64,000 bases of DNA from Aminobacter niigataensis (GCF_014200015.1 NZ_JACHOT010000001.1:310001-374000), one strand, 5' to 3'. Shown: positions 1 to 9,394, numbered from the stretch's first letter. Program-made: numbers and translations. The notes: a model not told the origin generated them from the sequence alone.

Positions 1-11
1 GAGGGTTCAAT

Positions 12-359
12 TTGCCTAGTTCGCACCAGCCTGCAGATCCCAGCAAACACGACGCCGTCGATGCCTGGGTTGTCCTGATGAAAAAGTGGGACGCCGCCTA
101 CAAGGATTATCTATCCGCGCGTAATGCGCGAGCTGCGGGCGAGGCCAAATCGGGTGATCCGAGCCCGGAATTGAAGCACCGCGAGGCCCAGGCGCTGGCA
201 TTGCTTGCCGAAATCAAGGCGGAGATGGACAAGGTTGTCGCCGACACGCGACAGCGTCGCGAGCCGATTGGCGAGTCCATTGTCGTGGGAACCATCACCA
301 CCGGCGAGGTCGAGAGCGAAAACCCTGGCGAACCGGGGACAAACCCATCCGAACGCTGA
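12..359 (+). CDS. hypothetical helical protein
   Basis: A 115-residue product that I do not recognise. Residues about 15-80 are rich in Ala, Glu, Lys and Arg and look helical, possibly coiled coil; the last 25 residues (Gly, Glu, Pro, Asn rich) look disordered. There is no signal peptide or membrane segment. The proposed start is TTG at 12, preceded by GAGGG at 1-5. The frame stays open to the window edge, so the real start may lie upstream. The next gene converges on the opposite strand. Codon use is normal for the region. Confidence 0.5.
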   Translation: MPSSHQPADPSKHDAVDAWVVLMKKWDAAYKDYLSARNARAAGEAKSGDPSPELKHREAQALALLAEIKAEMDKVVADTRQRREPIGESIVVGTITTGEVESENPGEPGTNPSER

Positions 360-422
360 CTCCGTTTCGGCCGGCCGGAAAGTTCCGTCCCGGCCGCTTG
401 CACGCGTCGCCGATCTCGCTTG

Positions 423-1070
423 TCACTCCGGCCGCAGGAAGCGGCCGTTGACCCAGCCCTCCTGACCGCGGTAGCGCACCTTGCACCAGCTCTGGCCGTC
501 CTGGCAGCCGAGATTGCGCAGGCCGCCGGCGTCGAACGGTATCTCGGCAACGACGAAGCCGCGCGGTGAGGGCGTCGTGCGCATGTTGAGCACATCATCG
601 GGCGTTACGCCGACGACGCGCCAGGAGCGCGGTCCCGGCAACGGCTCCGGACCGGGGCCAGGTGCTTCGCCGCGTCCGGCAATGCGGACATCGAGCGAAA
701 ACGGTGCCGGGCGGTTGCGCCGCGCTTCGGCGCGCACGAGATAGATCTGGATCGTATAGACGCCGGAGGCCGGCAGCCGGCCGTCCCATTGGGTCTGTTC
801 GCGGGCGATGGTCCGGCCGCGCGGATCGAGCACGTTGAAATAGAGGAAGGTGTTGCGCGAATTGAGGTCGAGGCTCATGCGCTGGCCGGCGCGCGCCTCG
901 AGCCTGTAGGAGGCGCTGATGCGGCCGATGACGATGCCGCGCACCGTCGTCTGCGTCGCGCCAGGGCGCATGCGCAGCGTTTCCACGCGCTCCTGCGCCG
1001 CCGCAACCTGCGGGAGGGCCGGCGCAAAAGCCAGCATGAGTGCCAGAAATAGACTGCTACGTCGCATCAT
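423..1070 (-). CDS. secreted SH3-domain protein
   Basis: A 215-residue exported protein. Residues 1-25 form a signal peptide (two Met, Arg-Arg, a hydrophobic core, then VAAAQ). Residues about 30-130 are beta-rich and resemble the bacterial pre-peptidase-type domain (LDLNSRNTFLYFNVLDPRG, then SGVYTIQIYL). A Pro/Gly linker follows. Residues about 150-215 form a bacterial SH3 domain (LNMRTTPSP, then WCKVRYRGQEGWVNGRFL). Such SH3b domains usually bind cell-wall or protein ligands in the periplasm; the ligand here is unknown. Either of the tandem ATGs at 1070 and 1067 may be used. It lies 102 bp beyond the moaD-like gene on the same strand and could be a separate unit. Confidence 0.8.
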   Translation of the reverse strand: MMRRSSLFLALMLAFAPALPQVAAAQERVETLRMRPGATQTTVRGIVIGRISASYRLEARAGQRMSLDLNSRNTFLYFNVLDPRGRTIAREQTQWDGRLPASGVYTIQIYLVRAEARRNRPAPFSLDVRIAGRGEAPGPGPEPLPGPRSWRVVGVTPDDVLNMRTTPSPRGFVVAEIPFDAGGLRNLGCQDGQSWCKVRYRGQEGWVNGRFLRPE

Positions 1071-1172
1071 CTCGGTCCCCGAAAGAGAATCTGCTGCGAT
1101 CCTAGCGCAATGGTTGCAGGAAGAAAGCCTGGCTGCTGCAGTCTGTCGTCGCTGCAGTGCCTGCGGTCCGGG

Positions 1173-1487
1173 TCAGCCGCCGCTGATGGCGGTGAGCACG
1201 AACACCTCGACGCCGGGCCTGAGCTTCGTCTTCAGCGTCGCGCGCTCGCCTTCGACGAAGACGTTCATGTGCTTGCGGATGGCAGGGCGGCTGTCGCAGA
1301 TGCGGTCGCGCATGCCAGGCCAGCTTTTGTCGAGTTGGTCGACCATCTCCTTGACCGTTGAGGCCGTCATTTCCACCCGTCGCGGCGCACCTGGGAACAG
1401 GTCGACGAGCACGCCGGGAAGCCGCACCACGATGGGCGCGGCTTCAGCCTGATGTTTCCCGGTGCGGGATGGGGCGTCGCCGAGCAT
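1173..1487 (-). CDS. MoaD/ThiS-family small sulfur-carrier-like protein
   Basis: About 104 residues with a ubiquitin-like beta-grasp pattern: IVVRLPGVLVDLFPG, a helix (STVKEMVDQLDKSWPG), HMNVFVEGE, and a C-terminal end VFVLTAISGG. The terminal Gly-Gly is the feature that E1-like enzymes adenylate in MoaD and ThiS. Met at 1487 gives the best fit, with AAAAGG just upstream; the frame also extends to 1514. It begins 13 bp after the stop of the BNR-repeat gene, so the two are almost certainly cotranscribed. No moaE, thiG or E1 partner is in the window, so its role is more likely specific to its neighbour than general molybdopterin or thiamine synthesis; that is inference. Confidence 0.75.
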   Translation of the reverse strand: MLGDAPSRTGKHQAEAAPIVVRLPGVLVDLFPGAPRRVEMTASTVKEMVDQLDKSWPGMRDRICDSRPAIRKHMNVFVEGERATLKTKLRPGVEVFVLTAISGG

Positions 1488-1500
1488 CTGCCTTTTCCCG

Positions 1501-2580
1501 TCAGTCCACCACAAGCGTTTCCACCGACAGGATCGAGGGCAAGTGCTGGGTGACGTTCACCCAGCTTTCGCCCTCGTCGGCGCTGGCGAACAGCGCGCCC
1601 GAACTGGTGCCGAAATAGACGCCGGCCGGTTCCAGCCGGTCGGTCGCCATCGCCTGGCGCAGCACGCCGATATAGGCGTTTTCCTGCGGTAGGCCGCTGC
1701 GCATCGCCTGCCACTCGCGGCCGGCGTCGCGCGTCCGCCACACGGCTGCCTTGGCGTCGGGGACATAGCGGCCGGCGGAATCGCCGTTGAGCGGCACAAG
1801 GTACAGCGTTTCGGGATCGCGCGGGTGGGTGGCGGCCGGAAAACCGAAGGTCGACGGCAGGCCCTTTTCGATGCTGACCCAGCGCTTGCCGCCATCGTCG
1901 GAGCGGTACATGCCGCAATGGTTCTGCTGGTAGAGCCGGTCGGGCATACCTGGCGCCATCACCAGATTGTGCACGCACTGGCCGAATTCGGGGTAGTTCT
2001 CGCCCTCTGGCATGAAGTCGGCACGGGTGCCGAGATTGCGCGGCTCCCAGCTCTTGCCGCCGTCGCCGGTATAGAACACGCCGGCGGCCGAGATGCCGAT
2101 CCAGATGCGGTCGTGATCGTTGGGGTCGATGACCAGCGAATGCAGGATCAGGCCGGCGCCGCCGGGGTTCCAGTGCGGCCGGGAAGGGTGCTTCTGCAGG
2201 CCCTTGACATGTTCCCAGCTCTGGCCGCCGTCGTCGCTGCGGAACAGGCCGGCGGGTTGTACGCCGGCAAAGAGGCTGCCATTGCCTTTGGCGAGGCTCC
2301 ACACCGCCTTGATCGGCTCTTCGCCCTCGGCATAAGCGAGCCCGTCGCTCGAATGCGTCCAGGTTTCGCCAAGGTCGGTCGATTTCCACACCGCGGGGCC
2401 GAACCATTCGTTGCCGCCCGCGCCCCAGATGGTGCCGGTCTTCGGGTCGGCGACGACATGGTTCATCGGCCAAGTCTCGCAGAACGGCCCGCGCAGCTTC
2501 CACGAACGCCTTTCGGCATCGCTTTCGGCGATGAAGGCGCCTTTCTTGGTGCCCAGCAGGACAAGGACCTTTGCAGCCAT
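1501..2580 (-). CDS. WD40/YVTN/BNR-like repeat protein (sialidase-fold family)
   Basis: A 359-residue beta-propeller protein. It carries repeated Asp-box motifs of the form S-x-D-G-G-x-x-W: RSDDGGQSWEHV, YTGDGGKSWEPR, RSDDGGKRWVSI, and the related RTRDAGREWQAM and ASADEGESWVNV. No signal peptide is apparent (the start reads MAAKVLVLLGTKKGAF), so it is probably cytoplasmic. Annotation pipelines often call this family exo-alpha-sialidase or glycosyl hydrolase, but the propeller repeats alone do not show sialidase activity. It is the first gene of a two-gene unit with the MoaD-like gene and lies divergent to the dehydrogenase at 2902. Confidence 0.85.
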   Translation of the reverse strand: MAAKVLVLLGTKKGAFIAESDAERRSWKLRGPFCETWPMNHVVADPKTGTIWGAGGNEWFGPAVWKSTDLGETWTHSSDGLAYAEGEEPIKAVWSLAKGNGSLFAGVQPAGLFRSDDGGQSWEHVKGLQKHPSRPHWNPGGAGLILHSLVIDPNDHDRIWIGISAAGVFYTGDGGKSWEPRNLGTRADFMPEGENYPEFGQCVHNLVMAPGMPDRLYQQNHCGMYRSDDGGKRWVSIEKGLPSTFGFPAATHPRDPETLYLVPLNGDSAGRYVPDAKAAVWRTRDAGREWQAMRSGLPQENAYIGVLRQAMATDRLEPAGVYFGTSSGALFASADEGESWVNVTQHLPSILSVETLVVD

Positions 2581-2901
2581 CGTTCTCCTCCTACGGATGC
2601 GCGAACCTCAGAAATTGAATCCGGATCGGCGGCTATCGCATTCGAATATATGGCGTTCCCATCCGCCTGTGGCTTGCTTGCCGGCGCACCGGCTCCTCTC
2701 CGGTGCTTCCCGTCCATCAGGCGGAAGAGAGGAGTTTAGCGGCATTGCCGCAGGCCGAACAGCTTGCGGTCAGCGATCTGCTGACAAACGGCGCTGGGCC
2801 ATCGCACGGCGGGCAGGGACATTCAGGTTGACACCCGGCCATAATTCAATACCGGTCGAGCGTTAGATACATATGCTTCGCTTCTTCGGGAGATCAATCA
2901 G
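2581..2901. promoter_or_regulatory. divergent intergenic region
   Basis: 321 bp between the start of the BNR gene (minus strand) and the dehydrogenase gene (plus strand). It must hold promoters for both. A TTGACA hexamer lies at 2828-2833 but no convincing -10 follows at normal spacing. I see no coding frame, repeat or RNA here. Confidence 0.35.
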
Positions 2902-4227
2902 ATGACCATCAACGTCGCTCCGGTGGGCTTGACGCGCGATCTCGTCGAGCGCGAAAAGTCGGGCAAGCCGATCCGCATCGGGCTGATCGGCTGCGGCGAG
3001 ATGGGCACCGATATCGTGTCGCAGGTGGCGCATATGCCCGGCATCGCGGTTGGCGCCATTTCCGAATTCCACCCCGAGCGTGCATTCAAGGCGGCCGAGA
3101 TCGCCTATCAGGAAAGCGGGCATGCGCGCGAGGCGACGAGCACCTCGGCACTCGCCGATGCGATGGAAAGCGGCAAGATCGCCGTGACCAACGATGCCGA
3201 CCTCATCCTCAACAGCGGCCTGATCGACGTCGTCATCGATGCGACAGGCGTTCCGGCAGTCGGCGCCGAGATCGGCCTGCGCGCGATGGAACACGGCAAG
3301 CACCTGGTGATGATGAATGTCGAGGCCGACGTCACCATCGGCGCCTATCTCAAGAGCGAGGCAGCAAGGCTCGGCGTCACCTATTCGCTCGGCGCCGGCG
3401 ACGAACCATCGTCCTGCATGGAACTGATCGAGTTCGTCTCGGCGATGGGCCACACCATCGTCGCCGCCGGCAAGGGCAAGAACAATCCGCTCAACATCGA
3501 CGCCATCCCCGACGACTATGCCGAGGAGGCCAAGCGCCGCAACATGAACGTGCGCATGCTGGTCGAGTTCGTCGACGGCTCGAAGACGATGGTCGAGATG
3601 GCGGCGATCGCCAACGCCACGGGCCTGGTACCCGACAAGGCTGGCATGCACGGACCTTCGGCCACTTTGCGCGAACTCAACAAGGTGCTGGTGCCGCAAA
3701 AGGACGGCGGCGTGCTGACAAAAGTCGGCGTCGTCGACTATTCGATCGGCAAGGGCGTCGCCCCCGGCGTCTTCGTCATCGCCGAGATGTCGCATCCGCG
3801 CATCCGCGAGCGCATGGAAGACCTCAAGGTCGGCGAGGGGCCTTACTTCACCTTCCATCGTCCCTATCACCTGACCTCGCTCGAGGTGCCGCTGACCTGT
3901 GCCCGCGTCGTGCTGCATGGCAAGGCCGACATGGTGCCGCTGTCGAAGCCGGTGGCCGACGTCTGCGCAGTGGCCAAGAAGGACATGCAGCCGGGCGACA
4001 AGCTCGATGCCATCGGCGAATATTGCTACCGGTCGTGGATCATGACCGCGCCGGAAGCCCGCACGGCCAAGGCCATCCCCTGCGGCCTGCTGCAGGGCGG
4101 CACCGTGACGGCGCCGATCAGGAAGGGCGAGTTGATCACCACAGCCAACGCCGCCGTCGCACCCGGCTCGAAGATCGCGGAGCTGCGCGCAAGGCAGGAC
4201 AGGCTGGTGTACGGGGCCGAGGGCTGA
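2902..4227 (+). CDS. homoserine-dehydrogenase-like NAD(P) oxidoreductase with SAF domain
   Basis: 441 residues. A Rossmann fold begins at about residue 24 (IRIGLIGCGEMGTDIV) and continues through a homoserine-dehydrogenase-like core (VIDATGVPAVGAEIG, HGKHLVMMNVEADVTIG). The last 90 residues form an SAF/antifreeze-like domain (MQPGDKLDAIGEYCYRSWI, ending IRKGELITTANAAVAPGSKI). This fusion is widespread in Rhizobiales and is usually annotated only as an NAD(P)-dependent oxidoreductase, often close to sugar or sugar-acid catabolism. The substrate cannot be read from the sequence. ATG at 2902 follows a weak GGGAG (2888-2892). It looks monocistronic; the amidohydrolase begins 120 bp later. Confidence 0.75.
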   Translation: MTINVAPVGLTRDLVEREKSGKPIRIGLIGCGEMGTDIVSQVAHMPGIAVGAISEFHPERAFKAAEIAYQESGHAREATSTSALADAMESGKIAVTNDADLILNSGLIDVVIDATGVPAVGAEIGLRAMEHGKHLVMMNVEADVTIGAYLKSEAARLGVTYSLGAGDEPSSCMELIEFVSAMGHTIVAAGKGKNNPLNIDAIPDDYAEEAKRRNMNVRMLVEFVDGSKTMVEMAAIANATGLVPDKAGMHGPSATLRELNKVLVPQKDGGVLTKVGVVDYSIGKGVAPGVFVIAEMSHPRIRERMEDLKVGEGPYFTFHRPYHLTSLEVPLTCARVVLHGKADMVPLSKPVADVCAVAKKDMQPGDKLDAIGEYCYRSWIMTAPEARTAKAIPCGLLQGGTVTAPIRKGELITTANAAVAPGSKIAELRARQDRLVYGAEG

Positions 4228-4347
4228 CGGCAAGCGCGAGACGGGCGTCCCCATACCTGCCGTCGTTCGCCGTTCACAACCCGTATCGACTCTTTGCCGT
4301 TGTCGCCGCAGGATGCCCCTTGGTGAACTTGTGGGGACGGGTTCGGC

Positions 4348-6042
4348 ATGGCGGGAACATTCGACAGGCCAAGGGTCGTGGATCGCCGTGGCTTGCTGTG
4401 GCTGCTCGGTGCGGCCGCAGCGCTGTCGGTGACTCCAGGCTGCGCGCGCTGGCGCCCCGAGCCCGGGCGCTGTGCGCTGACATCTGCCGATCCTGTGATC
4501 GACGTCCACTGTCACTTCTTCAATGCCTCGGACGTGCCGGTGCGAGGCTTCGTCGAATATGTCGCGCTCGGCGAGTTGCGCGATGAGTTCTTACCGCGGG
4601 CCGACGTCCAGACGAAAGGGCTCTTCAATGGCCTGATCGCGTTTCTGGTCGATATCCTGAGCCGCGGCGCGAAGGACGCGCCCACCGAAGCTGCCCGGTT
4701 GCGGTCCGGGACACCGCTCGAGCCTGCTTCCGTGGTGCAGCAACGCAAGACCCAGATACTTGCTGACGCAATCCAGGAAATGGACCGCCGGGCAAGAGGC
4801 ATCGAAACCTTCGGCAGGGGTGTCGAAGGTCTTGACGTCGAACCCGATTATCCGGCGCTGATGGAGCAGTTGGCCAAGGATGCCGCCAGGCCGCAGGCGT
4901 TCAGTCGATCCCGGGCGTTGTCCCGCGTAGGCGCGATCGGGCTAGCCAACGACCTGCAGCGCCAGCCAAGCGAAATGCAGCGCTACATCTATTTCGCGCT
5001 TTTGCTGCTCGACGATCGGGAAGCCATTGCACGCGAATACCTTCGCGTCTTTGCCCCGTCGGGTTGCGTTTCCTTGGTGACGCCAAGCTTCCTCGACATG
5101 GAGAACTGGCTCGGAAACAGCCGTGCACGGTCATCCATCGCCGAGCAAATAGAGGTCATGGACCTGCTTCAGGTCCAGATCGCGCGCACAACCGAGCTGC
5201 ACATGCACAGCTTCGTCGGTTTCGATCCATGGCGTGAGGCCGAGGGCGGCGGCTCGCTGAAGCTGGTCAAGCGGGCAATTCTCGACTGCGGCTTTGTCGG
5301 GGTAAAGCTCTACCCGCCAATGGGTTTCCAGGCGTTCGGTAATGGAGAGATCAAGTTTCCCAAGGGCGCGCCGAGAGGGATGGAGACCGCGCTTCGCAGG
5401 CTGTACGCATGGTGTGAATCGAACGACGTGCCAATCATGGCGCATTCGGAAAACAGCCTCGGCTCGCTTTGCGGCTACGGCCATCGGGCCAGCCCGTCCT
5501 GGTGGCGAGAGGCATTGCGCGAATTTCCGAAATTGCGCGTCAATCTGGCTCATTTCGGCAGCTTCGACGAATTGCGCACCCAGCCGACGCCAAAGAGATG
5601 TTCCAAGGACGCTTTTGGGAAGGACGCCTGGGAGTTCATCGTCGGTAAGACGATATCAGAGGACGGCAGGGAACATCTCTTTGCCGATCTCGGCTACCTC
5701 TACGAACTGACCAGTCCGCAGTTCGATGACCGGACGCGCTCCGAGATCAGGGGTTATCTCAAGCAGTTCCAGTCACGCTACGACCCTGATGTCCGGCATC
5801 TGCTCTACGGTACCGATTGGACGATGATCGCCAAGGAACTGGACAACAACAACTACATGTCTAGGCTCGGTGCGCAGCTGAAGGCTGCTGGTTACACGCC
5901 CGAGCAACAGCAGAACATCTACTGGCGCAACGCAGCGCGCTATCTCGGGCTCGGAAAGACCGACAAGACGCGCAACCGTCTGCGCGACTACTGCCTGAAC
6001 CGCAAGATCGATGCGGACTGGCTGTCGGCATTCGACCAGTAG
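4348..6042 (+). CDS. exported amidohydrolase-family protein
   Basis: 564 residues. The N terminus has RPRVVDRRGLLWLLGAAAAL, close to a twin-arginine export signal, and a Cys after VTPG that is not a canonical lipobox. The metal-dependent hydrolase core shows VIDVHCHFFN (first His-x-His pair, residues about 51-56), PIMAHSENSLG, a conserved LAHFG, and late TDWTMIAK where family members carry the catalytic Asp. This is the amidohydrolase-2 type, the fold of decarboxylases and lactonases. A long helical insert separates the first pair from the barrel. ATG at 4348 fits the signal peptide. The substrate is unknown. Confidence 0.75.
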   Translation: MAGTFDRPRVVDRRGLLWLLGAAAALSVTPGCARWRPEPGRCALTSADPVIDVHCHFFNASDVPVRGFVEYVALGELRDEFLPRADVQTKGLFNGLIAFLVDILSRGAKDAPTEAARLRSGTPLEPASVVQQRKTQILADAIQEMDRRARGIETFGRGVEGLDVEPDYPALMEQLAKDAARPQAFSRSRALSRVGAIGLANDLQRQPSEMQRYIYFALLLLDDREAIAREYLRVFAPSGCVSLVTPSFLDMENWLGNSRARSSIAEQIEVMDLLQVQIARTTELHMHSFVGFDPWREAEGGGSLKLVKRAILDCGFVGVKLYPPMGFQAFGNGEIKFPKGAPRGMETALRRLYAWCESNDVPIMAHSENSLGSLCGYGHRASPSWWREALREFPKLRVNLAHFGSFDELRTQPTPKRCSKDAFGKDAWEFIVGKTISEDGREHLFADLGYLYELTSPQFDDRTRSEIRGYLKQFQSRYDPDVRHLLYGTDWTMIAKELDNNNYMSRLGAQLKAAGYTPEQQQNIYWRNAARYLGLGKTDKTRNRLRDYCLNRKIDADWLSAFDQ

Positions 6043-6110
6043 CCGAAAAACTGCCCTCCAGCGGGGCTGAACGCGTCGAGTAGCGACCAGCCCCTTTCTC
6101 GATCAACCCA

Positions 6111-7856
6111 CTAGCCACGCCTGCATGCGGCGAGGATCGCTTCCCGCAGGTCCTCGCCGGTGATCGGCTTGTGGAGAATGCGAGCCCCGCTGGCGCTGAC
6201 CTCCTTGAGCCGTGCCGGCGAGGTATCGCCGGTGACGATGATGGCGGGGACGGAGCGTCCGACATGGGCGCGAAGAGCCTGGATCGCATCGAAGCCGGTG
6301 ACGCCGTCCGCGAGGCGGTAGTCGGCGACGATCAGGTCGACAGGAGCTTCGCCGGCGGCCAATGCCTTGACATGGGCGCCTTGCGCTTCGGCGGCGGAGC
6401 GGCCGGCATAGACCCGATGCCCTTCCAGGCTGAGCAGCTGCACCATCGCGTCGAGAACGTCGTCCTCGTCCTCGACGACCATGATGCCGGCGGCAATGCC
6501 GGCAGGAGGCATCGCCTCGATCAGCCGAGGTGCTGCCGTCGTGCGGATATTGGGAACCGCGATCGAGAACATGGAGCCGCGGCCCGGCGTTGAGACCAGC
6601 CTGAGCGGATGCTTCAGCAGTTGGGCCGTGCGGCGGACGATCGCGAGCCCCAGGCCCAGGCCTTGCGTCCTGTCGCGGGCCGGATTCTGCAATTGCACGA
6701 ATTCTTCGAAGACCATTGTCTGCTGATCCCCGGGAATTCCCGGGCCTGTGTCCAGAACCTGTATTTCCACGAGGTCGCCGCGCCTGCGGCAGCCGAGCAG
6801 GACGCTGCCTTCCGTGGTGTAGCGAAACGCGTTCGACACGAGGTTGTTGAGGATCCGCCTGAGCATCATCGGGTCGCTTTCGACCCTCAAGCTGCTGTCG
6901 GCCACGCGCCATGCGAGGCCGCGCTGTTTCGCTTCCCCGGCAAATTCGTCGTGGAGGTCGCGGAAAAGCTGGCGCAACGGCACCGTCTCGGGGGTGACGG
7001 TGACAATGCCAGCGTCGAGCTTGGAGATGTCGAGCAATGCGTTCAGCAGCCCGCTGAGGTTGCCGACGACCGACTTCGCCCGGCTTGCCAGGTTGCGGGC
7101 GTCGCCCGAAGGCACGTCGCCGCGCTGCCCCAGCATGGCGAGCGTCGAGACCAGCAGGCTCAAAGCATGGATCGGCTGGCGCAGGTCGTGGCTGGCCGCC
7201 GCGAGGAAACGCGTCTTGGCACGATCGGCCGTTTGTGCGCGGTCGCGTTCTTCCTCCAGGTGCACGACCAGGCTTTCGTTCTCCAGGCGCAGGCTGATGG
7301 TTTCGCGCAACATGCGATAGGTGATGCGGCAATAGTAGAAATTGATGGCCACAAGCGACGCGAGCAGGAACAGGAAGGCGCCGGAGAAGTCGCTTTCGGC
7401 TGTGATGCAGCGAATGGCGACGGGGATGACGGTTGCGAGGATCGAACCGATGAGAGCCGGCGGGAAGGCCGACAGCGACGGCACCGTGCCACAGACGAGG
7501 CCAGTCAGCACGATGACGGTGAAGGACAGCACGGCCGGTTCCTCGGGCAGGAAGCCGGCCCAACCGAGCGCGCCCCATAGCAGGCCCGATACCCACGAAA
7601 AACCTGCTGCGAGCCATGCCCAGGGCATGAGCGAGCCGGAATCCAACCTGCGCCGAAAGAAGCTGCGCGACGCAAGGACGCGTGTTGCGGTAAGCAGATA
7701 CAGCGCACCTAACCAGGTGGCCAGCCAAGTCGTGGAAACGGCATTGCTGAGCACGTATACGGCTGCCAGCGAAATGACGATGTTGGAGATGACCACGCCA
7801 TAGGAATTGCGATACAGAAGCTCGATGAGGGCATGGCGTATCTTGGCTTCTTGCAT
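6111..7856 (-). CDS. membrane hybrid sensor histidine kinase with receiver domain
   Basis: About 581 residues from Met at 7856 (the frame continues upstream to 7937, but that stretch is the promoter region). About six membrane segments span residues 15-175. A short coiled coil leads to the H-box (RFLAAASHDLRQPIHAL), followed by N-box NLVSNAFRYT, DTGPGIPG and GLGLGLAIV of the ATPase domain. The C-terminal receiver (GIMVVEDEDDVLDAMV) has the phospho-acceptor context LIVADYRLADG. The HDLRQPxHAL H-box is typical of hybrid kinases of this class. It is divergent from the LuxR-type response regulator at 7978, its likely partner. The signal is not evident because there is no periplasmic sensor domain. 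Confidence 0.9.
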   Translation of the reverse strand: MQEAKIRHALIELLYRNSYGVVISNIVISLAAVYVLSNAVSTTWLATWLGALYLLTATRVLASRSFFRRRLDSGSLMPWAWLAAGFSWVSGLLWGALGWAGFLPEEPAVLSFTVIVLTGLVCGTVPSLSAFPPALIGSILATVIPVAIRCITAESDFSGAFLFLLASLVAINFYYCRITYRMLRETISLRLENESLVVHLEEERDRAQTADRAKTRFLAAASHDLRQPIHALSLLVSTLAMLGQRGDVPSGDARNLASRAKSVVGNLSGLLNALLDISKLDAGIVTVTPETVPLRQLFRDLHDEFAGEAKQRGLAWRVADSSLRVESDPMMLRRILNNLVSNAFRYTTEGSVLLGCRRRGDLVEIQVLDTGPGIPGDQQTMVFEEFVQLQNPARDRTQGLGLGLAIVRRTAQLLKHPLRLVSTPGRGSMFSIAVPNIRTTAAPRLIEAMPPAGIAAGIMVVEDEDDVLDAMVQLLSLEGHRVYAGRSAAEAQGAHVKALAAGEAPVDLIVADYRLADGVTGFDAIQALRAHVGRSVPAIIVTGDTSPARLKEVSASGARILHKPITGEDLREAILAACRRG

Positions 7857-7977
7857 CGTATGTCTCCGGCTTCCGGATGGATATTGACCCGACGGTCGCA
7901 CCCGTGACGATTGATCTATCTGCAACTTGTTTCCCATAGGTTGGCGACCGGACAGATAAGCCTGCTATGGTCGCCGC

Positions 7978-8631
7978 ATGAATCGCCCACTCACCGCCAT
8001 CCTCGCCGACGACCATGCCATTGTCCGCGAGGGCCTCAAGCTGCTCATTTCGGCAATGGACAACGTCTCCATCGTTGCCGAGGCAGCAGATGGCGAGGCC
8101 TTGTTGAGGCATGTCCGGGAAGCGCGCGCGGACCTGCTGATCCTCGATCTCGGCATGCCGGGCGTGGCCGGCATACAGTTCATCTCCGACATCAGCGCCT
8201 TGGCGCCCCGCATGAAGATCCTGGTCCTGACCGCAAACATCGAGCCGCGGACGGTGCGTGCCGCGATCGAGGCGGGCGCCAGCGCCTATCTGACCAAGGA
8301 CGGCGATCCCGAGGAACTGGGGGCGGCGATCGAGGCGGTGAAGAAGGGCGGAACATATCTGGCGCGAACCGTCCGCTTCGCGATCAGCGAGCCGAGCCGA
8401 AACGGCGGGCCCACGCAGGAAATCGTGTCGCCGATCCCGCTGACGCGACGCGAGCGTCAGATCCTGGGGCTGGTGGCGCATGGCATGACCGCGCGCGAGG
8501 TGGCCGAACGGTTGGGCATCAGTCCCTTGACCGCCCGCAAGCACCGGGAAAACCTGATGCGCAAACTCGATCTCCATAGCGCCGCCGAACTGACCACCTA
8601 TGCGGTTCGCCTGGGGTTGCCCGCGGGCTGA
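7978..8631 (+). CDS. NarL/FixJ-type response regulator
   Basis: 217 residues. Receiver domain at residues 5-120: acidic pair LADDHAIVREG, phospho-Asp in LLILDLGMPGVAG, switch Thr in ILVLTANIEP, and Lys in YLTKDGDPEEL. The LuxR helix-turn-helix at residues 150-215 reads LTRRERQILGLVAHGMTARE, with ERLGISPLTARKHRENLMRK as the recognition part. It acts as a phosphorylation-controlled transcription factor. The gene is divergent from the hybrid kinase with a 121-bp shared promoter region. The stop lies 145 bp before the LysE-type exporter gene on the same strand. Confidence 0.93.
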   Translation: MNRPLTAILADDHAIVREGLKLLISAMDNVSIVAEAADGEALLRHVREARADLLILDLGMPGVAGIQFISDISALAPRMKILVLTANIEPRTVRAAIEAGASAYLTKDGDPEELGAAIEAVKKGGTYLARTVRFAISEPSRNGGPTQEIVSPIPLTRRERQILGLVAHGMTAREVAERLGISPLTARKHRENLMRKLDLHSAAELTTYAVRLGLPAG

Positions 8632-8776
8632 ACCCGGCAGTCCTGGTAGTATTGCCTTAACCATCTCCACATTGGTCGAAAGCGCGGGCGAACCAAATAC
8701 GGCACCTGCCGTATGTTTTCGCGCCGGGGCCACGCCTATTCCTCCCAGCGGCTTAATCGTCGGGGGAGGAGCCGTG

Positions 8777-9394
8777 ATGTTGTCGCTGGAGCTTTTGGTT
8801 CCGTTCGCTGTCGCAACGCTTGCCTTCGCCTGCATGCCGGGTCCCGCGATCCTCTACATGACCGCGCAGACCCTGGCGCATGGCCGCCAGGCCGGGCTGA
8901 TGGCCGCGCTCGGCATTCACCTCGGCTGCTACGCGCACATCGTGGCGGCGACCGCCGGCCTTGCCTCGCTCATCACCCATGCGCCCGTCGTCTACGAGGC
9001 CATCAAGCTTGCGGGCGCTGCCTATCTGGTGTGGCTCGGTGTCACCATGTTCCTCGGCTGGAACAAGACCTCGGAAGACAATGGCGATGCAGGGTCGAGC
9101 ACGCTGCGCGACAGCATCGTGGTCGAGGTGCTCAATCCGAAGACCGTGCTGTTCTTCCTGACCTTCCTGCCGCAATTCGTCGATCCGGCGGCGACCATGC
9201 CGCTGTGGCTCCAGTTCATGATCCTCGGCATGATCGTCAATCTCGTATTCTCGATGGCCGACGTGGCGGCCGTCGGCATCGCCTCGCTGGCACTTGGCCG
9301 GGTCAGCAAAGGCAAGGCGGAGTGGATGGTTCCCAAGGCCTGCGGCTCGATCCTGATCGGGCTCGGCGTGGTGCTGGTCAGCCAGCACCAGTGA
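8777..9394 (+). CDS. LysE/RhtB-family exporter
   Basis: 205 residues with about six hydrophobic segments. The family hallmark CMPGPAILYMTAQTLAHGR lies in the first helix-loop, followed by GLMAALGIHLGCYAHI and later VEVLNPKTVLFFLTFLPQFV. LysE/RhtB proteins export amino acids or other small molecules across the inner membrane. GGGGGAGGA (8761-8769) sits 7 bp before ATG 8777, which settles the start; GTG at 8774 is an alternative. It lies directly downstream of the response regulator, so it may belong to that regulon. Confidence 0.9.
   Translation: MLSLELLVPFAVATLAFACMPGPAILYMTAQTLAHGRQAGLMAALGIHLGCYAHIVAATAGLASLITHAPVVYEAIKLAGAAYLVWLGVTMFLGWNKTSEDNGDAGSSTLRDSIVVEVLNPKTVLFFLTFLPQFVDPAATMPLWLQFMILGMIVNLVFSMADVAAVGIASLALGRVSKGKAEWMVPKACGSILIGLGVVLVSQHQ

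Noticed and set aside
1501-2580. True sialidase
   Set aside because: Only Asp-box propeller repeats are seen; no Arg triad or export signal was found.
6103-8835. A 910-codon open frame on the minus strand
   Set aside because: It runs through the histidine kinase in another frame and antisense through the response regulator. Low-complexity Arg/Pro/Ala sequence; no domain.
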